A program made the translations under genes and the position numbers. DNA of 64,000 nucleotides from Chrysaora quinquecirrha (lineage: Eukaryota; Cnidaria; Scyphozoa; Semaeostomeae; Pelagiidae), in contig JACTAT010000024.1 of NCBI GenBank assembly GCA_014526335.1, positions 758,673-822,672 of the forward strand, given 5' to 3'. The notes under the pieces are model-generated. The model made no database searches and had not been told where the DNA came from. It saw only the letters and a program-made list of their open reading frames with translations. Below are positions 30,665 through 40,396 of this stretch, one piece after another (position 1 is the first letter of the stretch; each line of letters starts with the position of its first letter).

Positions 30665-31885
30665 CTTCTTTCATAAAGGGTTTCCCAACCAAGTTCCTGG
30701 AGAATCCTTTGCCCACTTGTTCCTTTCCATGCTCCTGATACGGCTAACGCAGCAGAGTATTGCACTTGTTCTAGCTTTTTAGTGAAATTCTGTCTCATTT
30801 CGGGATCATACTTATGGTACAAAATGTCACCATAGTCAAGATGAGGTCTAACATGAAGCTTATAAACTTGATCAAGCACTTCCCTGTTGACGTACCTTGA
30901 TAGGTATTTGATGATCCCAATACCTCTCCGAGCCTTTGCTATAGCTGTCTTTATGTGGCTCTGAAAGTTTAATTTCTCATCAAGAATAATACCGAGGTGT
31001 TTATGTTCGCTCTTTCTTAACACTTCTTCCTGTCCTAACTGAAGCAAGGGATGATTTGGTTTATTTCTTTTTGTTGAAAAAATTACTTCTTCGGTTTTAT
31101 CTGCATTGAATTGCATTTTCCATTGCCATGCCCATAGTCTAACTCTCTCAAGATCTCTATTTAGGTTTTCAGCTGTTTCTATTTCACTTTTTACAACAGA
31201 GAACAACGATGTGTCATCTGCAAATAGTTTAATATCACTGTGGATATTTTCGATAAGATCATTTATATAAACAAGAAAGAAAAGTGGGCCTAAAACTGAG
31301 CCTTGGGGAACTCCTGAAGTTACCATTTTCCATTCAGAGTTTTTGCCGTTTATCAAGACTCGCTGCCTACGGTTAGACAAAAACTACAGAAGAGCAAGAA
31401 AATTGCCAGATATTCCACACATTTCTAGTTTGTAAAGTAGCCCTCGTGCCAAACTCTGTCAAACGCTTTTGATAAGTCAAGAAAGACAGCTCGAGTTTCA
31501 TTACTGGGAATTTCTTCAAAAGCAACATAAATTTTATGTGTGATCAGTAAAAGTTGGTTGATAGTAGAGTCACCGGGACGAAAACCTGACTGGTGGGGTG
31601 TTAGGATTTGGTTTGCAGATAAATGTTGATAGATTTCATCAAATATCAGTTTCTCCAAAATTTTGCCACAGATGGGCAAGAGTGAAATGGGACGATAATT
31701 CTTTTATCTTGTCTACTACCCTTTTGTGGACTGGGATGATATTTGCTTTTTCCAGCTTGATGGGTAGACCCGCTTTCTAGGCATTTCTTGAAAATCAAAG
31801 ATAATGGTTCAACAAGACAATCGTCGCACAGTTTTATCATAGCAACAGAAAGTACATCACAACCGTGAGCTTTATTGCTGTCCAA
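30625..31885 (-). pseudogene. LINE-B ORF2 reverse transcriptase
   Basis: RT read in three blocks. 31885-31646 has DSNKAHGCDVLSVAMIKLC. 31679-31425 has PICGKILEKLIFDEIYQHL, HQSGFRPGDSTINQLL and AVFLDLSKAFDRVWHEG (motif A Asp). 31380-30625 has VTSGVPQGSVLGPLFFLVYI, then KLFADDTSLFS (catalytic F-A-D-D) and the thumb EHKHLGIILDEKL. All catalytic residues are visible, but shifts at about 31650 and 31400 break the frame. The copy is recent enough to align throughout. Confidence 0.9.
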
Positions 31886-32040
31886 GGAGCGGAAGATGGC
31901 AACGTGCTATTGGTCACAGTTGCCGAGCATTGCTCCACAAAATAGTCATTTAAAATATTGGCTTTAGTTTCTAGCTTTGTTATGAATATTCCGTTTTCAA
32001 GCAGAGGGGGATGTTAACAGCACTTTTCTTATTAATTAGT

Positions 32041-33648
32041 CTATTCAAAATAGACCAATAGGATTTTTCCTTGGTCTGAATCGGAGAGCTTTTGGCCAAT
32101 GCTTAAGAGGTACTTTTCTTTCGCACAAGTGATCAAACGAGAAGTTTCATTGCGAGCGACCCTTACTCGTTCCCAGTGTTCTAAATTTCTACCATGTTGA
32201 ACAAAACTACGATAGAGCCTATGCTTACGTTTAATGGCAGTTTTGAGACCTTGTGTTATCCAAGGTGGGTCTTTGTCGTTACATTTAATTTCCCGATTAG
32301 GAATATTCGCAGAAAGAACAGAAAGTAAATTATCAGTAAATGTTACCACCATTTCTTCTGAATCTAGTCCGTAAAATCTAGACTCCCAATTTATTTCATT
32401 AAGTATATTTTTAATGGTACGCATGTCTGCCTTTTGATAGTCCCAGATAGTCCTTCTATAAGGGGGTGGACATGGCAATGTAATATTAAGTTTCCCGTGA
32501 ATTATCTGATGCTGGCAGTTATCGTCAAGGGAGAGATGGACGCCTGTTTCAACAAACAGATTTGGTTGATCCGTAATTATCAAATCAATACATGTCAAGC
32601 TTTCTCCCCTTATATTTGTTGGCTCATCAATTAGCTGATGCAGGTTATTTTCATTTAGCACTTCTTCAAGAGAAGACCCCTCAGGACTTTCAATATCTTC
32701 CGACCACCATTGATCGGATCTACAGTTTAAGTCGCCCGTTATTGTCAACAAGTATGGGTTCTCGTTCTTAATGCGAGCTATCAAAAGTTGTAGTCTATTG
32801 ATAAAACTTTCGAATTCTGCGCTATTTTGGCTTGGACTACGGTAGAGTAAAACAAAGAAAATTTTCTTGCGTGCTATGCACATTTCTGAAACAACCATTT
32901 CTTGAATTATCTCAAGATCATGCCTGCGTTTTATTGCAAGACCTTCACGAAAATAAAGACATACGCCACCAATTTTAGCATTGCTGGGGTGATCACTCCT
33001 GTAAACTTCTCTGCTAAAGCCCTCGATATGAATATCATCGTTGGTAATCGTATCATTTAGCATAGTCTCGGATAGTCCTATGACATCAAACTTATGTACA
33101 GAATCGTAAGCCTCGATTGAATTGATTTTTACTTTACCTCTGGCACAAATACTGTTCAAATTCCAATGGAAAAACTTGAAACAATTTTCTTGGTGAGGCC
33201 CCGGGTTGGTTTCAATATCGCCAGCTTTCAAAAGAAGAATTTGCAAGGGGTCATTTGGCACAAGCAAATATAACTCGATAAATTGGCAGATCAAGACGGC
33301 ATAAACAAAAGAATGTAGTTTTTTAAGGGTATTTCTTCGGCACATGAAATATCGATAATATGTGCTACACTTGCAATAACTGGCATTAAAACGGGAGCCC
33401 ATACTCGTTATGTTGTAGAATTGTCCACAATTAAAAACCCAATCAGGGACGAAAAATAGTACGGTCGTAAAATGGATAGGAAGTGGAATAATTACTGCTA
33501 ACAGCCATATCATTGCGAACAAGTGAACAAAGGTATACAAGAAGGAGAACAGTGACTCTACTGAAGGAGTTCTGTATAAAACATGTGTACAGAAAATAGC
33601 TTTTCTTTCAAAGATTCCTGCACGCCACTGCTCAATTCCTATAGGCAT
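32041..33648 (-). CDS. LINE-B ORF2 N-terminus: leader, 2A motif, AP endonuclease
   Basis: A 535-codon open frame. Residues 1-140 are hydrophobic, with membrane-like stretches (LFAMIWLLAVIIPLPIHF; FVYAVLICQFIELYLLV). Residues 141-151 read KAGDIETNPGP, a canonical 2A ribosome-skipping motif (D-I-E-x-N-P-G-P). The apurinic-type endonuclease follows at once: HWNLNSI, LSET, LLYRSPSQNS, TGDLNCRSD, CIDLIITDQPN. A 2A here would release the leader from the enzyme during translation. Such motifs are known in LINEs of several marine invertebrates, and leaders of this kind can act as signal sequences (family knowledge). A short hydrophobic frame at 33639-33845 overlaps the start and may be an older N-terminus. 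Confidence 0.9.
   Translation of the reverse strand: MPIGIEQWRAGIFERKAIFCTHVLYRTPSVESLFSFLYTFVHLFAMIWLLAVIIPLPIHFTTVLFFVPDWVFNCGQFYNITSMGSRFNASYCKCSTYYRYFMCRRNTLKKLHSFVYAVLICQFIELYLLVPNDPLQILLLKAGDIETNPGPHQENCFKFFHWNLNSICARGKVKINSIEAYDSVHKFDVIGLSETMLNDTITNDDIHIEGFSREVYRSDHPSNAKIGGVCLYFREGLAIKRRHDLEIIQEMVVSEMCIARKKIFFVLLYRSPSQNSAEFESFINRLQLLIARIKNENPYLLTITGDLNCRSDQWWSEDIESPEGSSLEEVLNENNLHQLIDEPTNIRGESLTCIDLIITDQPNLFVETGVHLSLDDNCQHQIIHGKLNITLPCPPPYRRTIWDYQKADMRTIKNILNEINWESRFYGLDSEEMVVTFTDNLLSVLSANIPNREIKCNDKDPPWITQGLKTAIKRKHRLYRSFVQHGRNLEHWERVRVARNETSRLITCAKEKYLLSIGQKLSDSDQGKILLVYFE
33196..33224 (-). other. 2A ribosome-skipping motif (GDIETNPGP)
   Basis: Residues 143-151 of LINE-B ORF2 match the 2A consensus exactly, preceded by the usual Leu-rich helix (LQILLLKA). 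The skip would fall between the last G and P, leaving the endonuclease with an N-terminal Pro. Confidence 0.9.
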
Positions 33649-34177
33649 TGGAGACGTCTTCTATCCCTTTGGTCATTGGAGAACAAACACCCTGTGAGCA
33701 ATCTTTTTGGATACCGGCATTGATAATTACAACAAATTAAAAATAAAGCAATTGTAAATAAAAAAATTTCAAACAAAGAGATTGAAAGCATTTTCACAGC
33801 AATGTGAGCATTGTGAGCATGAGCTTTTCGCTTGCATGACTCCATTGAAAAAATAAGACTTGGTCAAAAAGAAGCAAAAATGAAAAATAATGTGTGTATT
33901 TAGATACTTTTACCCCTACCACACCCGAAAAAGGAAGCCTTTTTTATAAACTAAGAGGGAGTCATGTGTTATAATGGAAAGTTTTTCAGATGATATTATT
34001 GTACAATTGCTTTGATGCTAATTAGCGTACTAATTCTAGAATACCCCTCCTAATAAGGATCAACGTCAACAAGATAAATATCAACAACACAACACGAAGG
34101 GGTATCTAGAGAAAAATGAATACTTACCTAAATAACAACAACCAGCGACAGTCAAAAATTGAAGGAAAAAAAAGAAA

Positions 34178-34912
34178 CTACGTGGTTTTCTCAATACTTT
34201 CGTAAAATTCCTGTTCACTGTTAAAAAAGACAAATTTTCCAGATTTCAGCTTCAAGCCAACATTACAATTGATATCTGCAAAGGCAAACTCGATATTTGG
34301 CATGCTTTTGATGGTTTCTTTGGCCCAAAACAAAAGCCCAAGTCTTCTCTTCGTCAGGTCCAAAAACATCGCGGCTTTTTTACACTTCTTCCTGGCCTTG
34401 TACACCATGGTTCTTTCCTGAAACGATTTGAAACGCACGATGATTTGTTGCTTCCCTTCATTATTTACTCGACCAATTCTATGAGCCCTGTCGATTGAAT
34501 CCTTGGACACGTTAACGCCAGTTTCTTCGATAAGCTCTTGGACTTTCTCTATACAATCTTCCTTATCATTCCCATTAGGTAGTGGAACTCCGTTGATTCT
34601 TAAACACAGTCGACGACTATACTGTTCACCATCGTCCACCCTTGCTTCGAGCCTTTCAATTACTGTCAACACGCCTTCAAGCTCGTCAACTCTTCTCTCG
34701 AGATTTTTTATCTTCGTAGTGCACGTTTCCCATTTCTCATTAAATTTATCCTCCAACTTCTTGACTGCTTCGTTTACAGTATCATTAATCCAGTTTCTCT
34801 CTGGTAACTCATCAATTTTATCTTGAATCGGCTTTAGAGCATCAGTGATAATTTTCCTCACTTCGTCCTTCGTGGCCATATTGGATTGTTGACGACGGGT
34901 AGTGGTGGGCAT
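34178..34912 (-). CDS. LINE-B ORF1: L1-type RNA-binding protein
   Basis: Intact 244-codon frame. A coiled coil (about 30-90: VKKLEDKFNEKWETCTTKI, LERRVDELEGVLTVIERLEA) is followed by an RRM-like domain (SRRLCLRINGVPLPNGNDKE to AHRIGRVNNEGKQQIIVRF) and a C-terminal domain (RKKCKKAAMFLDLTKRRLGL). This is the architecture of L1 ORF1p (Transposase_22), which trimerises and binds the element RNA. It lies upstream of ORF2 on the same strand. No 2A motif is present in it. Confidence 0.9.
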   Translation of the reverse strand: MPTTTRRQQSNMATKDEVRKIITDALKPIQDKIDELPERNWINDTVNEAVKKLEDKFNEKWETCTTKIKNLERRVDELEGVLTVIERLEARVDDGEQYSRRLCLRINGVPLPNGNDKEDCIEKVQELIEETGVNVSKDSIDRAHRIGRVNNEGKQQIIVRFKSFQERTMVYKARKKCKKAAMFLDLTKRRLGLLFWAKETIKSMPNIEFAFADINCNVGLKLKSGKFVFFNSEQEFYESIEKTT

Positions 34913-35186
34913 GAGAAAAGTAATTTAACTTAGAAATTAAAACTAAACCATTTTATAAGATTCCTACAAACTATTTAGCTCATGCTCAGAACTTATTTAA
35001 TAGATAACTTTCATGACTAAGGCAGTGTATTCCCTGGCAAATTCAAAATTTCCTGGAGCAACCAAAACGCGTTCGACCTCCAGTCGACCAAGCTTTCTAG
35101 AGCTTTTGACACTGATCAGTAGTGCTTGAGAGGTATGCTGATATACGATACGCCATATTTGACAAACGGAAGTAAAAGGCCAACTT

Positions 35187-35278
35187 GAACTTAAGGGTCA
35201 TTTTCGATTTTCAGTACCTAAGGGTCATACTTGGGGTCCTAGGTCCTGGGTCCTGGGGTATGGTTTTTATACTATGCC
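35187..35278. repeat. Right inverted repeat of element carrying LINE-B
   Basis: Reverse complement of 29614-29704. Without LINE-B the two arms would make a palindromic element of roughly 400 bases, as for a MITE. Confidence 0.85.
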
Positions 35279-37440
35279 TTCACGAAGCAACAAGTTTTTC
35301 ACCCGCTAATAGGGAACATGAGCTTGCTTTAGACCGTTTATACATATCTCGATGCTGTTTATACATATTTTGTAACTATTCATTAATCAAATGCAAGTCA
35401 ATATCATCTCTTCCTCGTTTCATTATTATATAGTTCTCAACTCCCCTTGTGTATAAAGAATATTTTTTTGTGCTATTCAATAATCTTAAAATAATATTCT
35501 ATAAATGGCCTCTTCATTTCATCTGACATTACACACCAAAAATCACTCATCAAATATCATTTCGATCTTCCTGCTGGCATTTTGTCTGGAAATGCATCAG
35601 CCATAATAGTTGAAAGGATAATGTAAGAATTAGAAGGCTGTTTTATTATGTGACAGCCTATCATCTGTATCTTTCTCCACTCTCCCCTACACATCTGGCC
35701 AGTTTATCTTTGTACTTTAAAGCCTCTCTCTCAACCACTCCAATGATTAATCCACAAGATGAAAATACAGTGACTCGTCCACCAACTCAATCTCATCTTC
35801 TTCTCTTCCAGCATCATATAACTTATCAAACTCGTTCTCTAATCTTATGCACTTATTGCTCCATCCTGCAGCTCCATAATCATCATCACTATCCTTAGAC
35901 TCTGCATGCTCCCTTTCAGATTCAGGCAAATAAACATCAAATTCAGTTTACTAAACAGCTCAAAAAAATAACTCAAAACTCGATATATGCATGATAAAAT
36001 AATAACAACTAAAATTTAAAAAACTAATCTATTTACTCAATAACTTTATCTCCATCTTCAAGTTCTCTCTTCTCTTTTTACCAGCCTCTCCTCATTTCTT
36101 ATTCTGTTAATCTCTCATTCCTTCTTCTCGGTGCGCAGTATAATAGTAAATTAAATCTACCTAGAAATACCACAGCAGTGAAATTCCCTGTTATTGCGCG
36201 CTGCATTTCACATTAGCAAATTTAAAGAAAAATACAATAATTTCATAATTTCAAATTCAACCATAATCTTTAAAATCCATCATTCTTACATAATTGTTAA
36301 AATATAGTCAATAACGTTTTATTGTCTTTGAAAAACAGTTCACATATGATAGTCCATTGAGCAATTTACTCTAGCATCACTCTGCCTGTTTTTAAATTTC
36401 TTCAAACTAATTTTGCTTCCTAGGTATGTTTCCCTTTGTTGCTATGAAGTCCTATCTTTCTTGACAATGTTCTTGAATTCATGCAAAGTCTGCACCTTTC
36501 TTTGCATGTGACGATAGGCACATCTTGATCTTTTAACTGCATCCTAAGCACAAATTTACTTCGATGATATTGGCATCAGTGTCATTTCCTTCTCTTTGAT
36601 TATCTGAACAAAAAACAAAATCAAAATCAAATTAAAGAGGGTAGTATGCAAGGTTCTTATTCCATTAGTCTAGAAACATTCGAAAAGTTAGCTGAAAATG
36701 CAATAAATTATGAAAACAAGCCTGCCTTTGAAAGAGATTGGCCTTAGGCCCGGCCTAACTGCATATATGAAAACTCACATTTCCGACTTGAAGAAGGATG
36801 CAAAATCACCAATGATTCTCCAGAATGGCAAATTGATAAAAGAGACAAATCCGATGGATAAAATTTTCTTTCTTATAGCGCATTTTTGCCCAATAAATCC
36901 AATTTATGTGTACAGAGTTCCAAGCAACACCAGCTTTTAACCTTTCTTCATTCTGAACAGGAACACGACGAACAATGTTTGTTGTTGATATCTGGATTTG
37001 ATTTCTAACCGAAATCTACCATGTGACTTCTCTAAACCAATAAGAGCGCAGTGCATCTCATTAACTGAAGTGCTTAGCAAATTTAAAACAAAAGAAACAT
37101 CACACTTCACAGTTCAAACAGAGAAGAAAGAAATTACTTTGGTGTTCTGTTTTCTGCAAGGCCATCATGTCAGTTATTTCATATTAATTTTTTTCATTAC
37201 AGGCAGCAAGTTGCCCATATGGGATGTTTTATTTCATGAACTTATTCAGCTTAAATAATTATCTCTTGATTCAATTTTCAAAGGGGATTCACTCTAAAAA
37301 TCCTTTGGATTTATTTATTTACTTATTTATTAATTTTTTTATTAATATCGTATATACATAGGCCGAAATGGCCCTTAATCTACTTAACAACTGTAACATG
37401 AAAATCTAACAAAATAACAATTTATATGATGGATTGATTT
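35279..37440. other. Unassigned AT-rich sequence, possible short coding pieces
   Basis: No recognised element. The minus frame at 35747-35929 reads SKDSDDDYGAAGWSNKCIRL then ENEFDKLYDAGREEDEIELV, acidic and protein-like, ending in a stop; it may be a last exon of an unknown gene. Plus frames at 36710-36940 and 36998-37258 have no recognisable motif. Confidence 0.35.
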
Positions 37441-37524
37441 CTCTGGAAAAACTAACAGTCAAACGGGAGGAGAGCCTTGGGCTGTTGGGCTGTATGACTC
37501 AGAAAGTTAATTGGTGACTTCATT

Positions 37525-37620
37525 GAGCTGTATAGCTTAGTGGAAACGTTGTTAGCTCTCTGATCATGAAGTCCAGGTTCGAATGCCACTTGTGGGAAAA
37601 TCTTTTGGACTTAGATGATC
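37525..37620 (+). mobile_element. tRNA-derived SINE head
   Basis: Pol III promoter-like boxes at tRNA spacing: box A TATAGCTTAGTGG and box B GGTTCGAATGCC about 37 bases later. A D-arm-like pairing (AGCT/AGCT) is visible, but the box B variant and poor anticodon stem argue against a working tRNA gene. The SINE body and tail are not delimited; low-complexity T/A sequence lies upstream. Confidence 0.6.
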
Positions 37621-37689
37621 TAAAAATTTTTGGATTTGGATCTAGAATTTTTAGTCTTCTCATAATGAAAACTCTTACCCAAGTGCATC

Positions 37690-38215
37690 AGTTCAAGCTG
37701 GGATTCATTGGTTGTTGAATTTTACGAGGCTCTCACATTTTTTAGTGAGTTTTATTACACCTAACGGATTTCGCATCCCATCAGATTTCACCCATACTGA
37801 ATATCAAAGTAAGTTTGATTATTTGTTGTATTTCACTTCTGTGGTATTTCACTGTCTGCATCATTTCACAGTGAGTTGGATTGCACTTGGTAATTTCATG
37901 GCTGTTGGATTTCACATCATTAGATTTTACGCATATTGAATATCACAATATGTTTGATTACTTGTGGTATTTGATGATGGTGTTATTTTTGCCACTGTTG
38001 TATTTCACAAGGCTATACAATTCATTAGGATATTTCAATGTTGTGGTATTTCACTAAGGTTGTTATTACATAGTAAAGGAGGATTTAACGGGGTATTTCA
38101 CGGTGATAGTATTTTTAGAAACGTTAGATTACACGGTGATGTAGGATTTCACAGGACATTTCACTGGATGTGGCATTTCACGTGTGGGTTATTTCACTAC
38201 ATTTTTACCTGTGTA
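37690..38215. repeat. Irregular ATTTCAC-rich repeat
   Basis: The word (G/T)ATTTCAC recurs about 15 times at uneven 15-45 base spacing. GAGTTGGATTTCAC-like words recall the 64-bp satellite at 16040-16560 (GAGTTGAATTTCACAGCC) and may share an origin. Confidence 0.6.
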
Positions 38216-39155
38216 ACTCATAAAATTCTACTTTCGTCTTGGGACTTTTGTTGACATAAAAAGACTTTTTTGTTCACAACAGTACTGTAGTATTGTATTT
38301 GAGCGTGAAGTTGAGAGATAAGACACAATTGCATGCTGCCAATAAATATACCGTTGGGAAAGGTATCCATTGTCTGGAAAGCGTGTTTTATTTTCATATC
38401 TCAAAATATCTTGCAAGAAAGACTGCATCACAACTAAATCGTAGTAATGTAATCGTGAAGGCTCTGCTACGACCAAAATGTCACAATTTGTATTTATGGT
38501 CGTGCGATAATCGTGCGAAAAGAAATTTTCACGTCTCGCGAATGTGGGATAATCGTACGAAAGTTAAAATTTTATATGGAATCCAGGCTTTCAAAGCCGC
38601 AAATGATTGAAAAAACCCCTGAGAGTTGCACGCAAAAGATTTAATCTAAAAGTAAATAACAAAGCGCATTGTTTACGTTATTGGCCCAAAGGGAAAAGAT
38701 AATTTACTACACAGCGATGATGTTTTGCTAGAATCTGAGTATTTTGAGGGTCTTCTGGCCCCTAATAAATGAAAATAACTATTTTTGGGTAATTTTAGGT
38801 GGTGTTTGGTGGTTTTAATTCGATCATGGGTCGTTTTGGGTGATTCTGGCTGGTTTTGGATCGTTTTGGGTGGTTCCGCGTTTTAGTAAGCACGACAAAC
38901 TTCCGCAGGACAAAAGAAGCACTGTTCTTGTAGTGAAAAGAACATAATAGATGGCTGCCATCAAAATCAAAACTTTTCTTAGCTGAGAGAAAATCGAAAT
39001 TTTAACCAACTTATAGGTTTCAAAACGCTTAGCAAAATCTTAAAACACTTAGTATGTGGCATCTAAGCATTTTATTGCTATTGCAGTAAGGAAAGAAATA
39101 TTTGTATGTTAGCATTTCTTGTGATGTAAGAAAGTAATATTGTGACTAATACGAA
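38216..39155. other. Unassigned sequence with dispersed-repeat pieces
   Basis: 38573-38625 (TGGAATCCAGGCTTTCAAAG region) is the inverted counterpart of 49676-49730 and 61790-61850, so a dispersed repeat end lies here. 38770-38880 is a loose TTTTGGGTGGTTTTGG-type repeat. No coding feature. Confidence 0.45.
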
Positions 39156-39159
39156 ATTT

Positions 39160-39926
39160 GACGGCAAAAACAACAACTTTTAATTTGCAAAACATGTTTC
39201 GGACATGCACTGTCCATCATCAGTTGATGAATTCAAATTTCTACAACGGTTAATTTTATAAGGAAAAGTAAGTTACGTAATATATGTTTACAACAATAGA
39301 TGAGAAAAAAATGTTAATTGATATAATGGGTGTGGTTAAAAGAAAAAGGTTAAAACGCTAAGATAATGATAAATTATAATGATACAGCTGCCTATTCAAA
39401 GTAGGTTTTTCCCATGAGATGTGCAAAGCCTTTTTGATCTTCCATTTAAAAGAAGTTTGGGCGGTGTCCAAAACAGAGAAACAATCCTCTGTGCAAGCCT
39501 GACGACAGATTTCCGATTCCTGCAAATGCTAGTAGATGTGTGAATTTTTATCTGTAACCAAATGTTCCCGGATTCGCGTGTAGAGAGATGGCGGCTGGTT
39601 TCGCCAACATAAGATGCAGTACTGAATCCAGCGCAAGAAAATTTGTAAATTACACGAGCCCGGAGACACTTGGGCACAGAATCCTTCACCCCAAACATAT
39701 TACGAACCTTAAACGAAGTAAATACGAGTTTAATATCGATATCTGTACAATACTGTTGAACTAGGTGTTTTATTTTACGTTGAGCAACGAGAGTAACGAC
39801 CAATATACGGAAGCTTATAATAGCATTTGTTATCAGACGCAGTATGATTCCTAGGTTGATTATCCTCACTAGGAGTATCCCTAACTTTGTCTAGATACTT
39901 ACGAACAATATTGTCGACGATATATT
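39160..39926 (-). mobile_element. PLE-2, 3' part (endonuclease and tail)
   Basis: Minus-strand Penelope-like element downstream of LINE-C. It starts at YIVDNIV, runs through HLVQQYCTDIDIKLVFTSFK and VKDSVPKCLRARVIYKFSCA, then the GIY-YIG endonuclease (ASYVGETSRHLSTR; catalytic region Y-V-G, R) with shifts, and the terminal HISWEKP block before a non-coding tail with a hammerhead-like core. It matches PLE-3 and PLE-4 closely. Its 5' part is at 45967-47182 on the far side of LINE-C. Confidence 0.9.
39187..39226 (-). ncRNA. Hammerhead-ribozyme-like motif in PLE-2
   Basis: Minus strand: CAA, CTGATGA, stem II GGACA/TGTCC with a five-base loop, GAAA, CATG, TT, then TTG able to pair with the first CAA (stem I). 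Core order and spacing match a type I hammerhead with a minimal stem III. Confidence 0.65.
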
Positions 39927-40396
39927 TTCAATTTCAATTTCAATTTCATTAATTCATCACCCATTTCGGGTCTAGTAGTTTACAATTTAAACGTAGTTAA
40001 TTAAAATAAATTTAATTAAATTACGAATTACAAAATTGAGACTACAAGTTAAATATAACAAAACTACAAAGCGAAATAACTACTCTATATCAATTAACTG
40101 TCTGTCTCTATTTACTATAGTAAGCACGGTTTTTTAAGAAATGATACTAGATACAGTTTGTCAATAAAAGATACTAAATGTAATGATAGCTATTGATCCA
40201 CGTCTAGCTTTGACAAGTTAATTTTCTTTCACTTTTTTTCTCTCTAATTCGGATAGGTATATAAATCGTGCCAGATTTGTCAACATGTTCTTATTTTCAG
40301 AATTAAGAATGTTCTTAAATAAGTCTATTTTTTCTCTATTAGTTGAGGATCTGTTTTGGTCTATTTTCAAACCAATCTTAGGGAAATATTCTTCTC

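Larger units (their letters stand above)
29766..35110 (-). mobile_element. LINE-B: L1-type ORF1 plus 2A-bearing ORF2
   Basis: Near full-length non-LTR retrotransposon on the minus strand. A 5' UTR (34913 to about 35110) is followed by ORF1 (34178-34912), a ~330-base spacer, ORF2 with endonuclease (33648-32041) and reverse transcriptase (31885-30030), a 3' UTR and an A-run at about 29767-29780. ORF1 is intact. ORF2 is broken after the endonuclease and at two or three places in RT. It sits between the two inverted repeats at 29614 and 35278, so it probably jumped into a small TIR element. Confidence 0.9.

Noticed and set aside
37525..37620. Functional tRNA gene
   Set aside because: Box B is altered and the anticodon arm does not fold well; a SINE head is the better reading.
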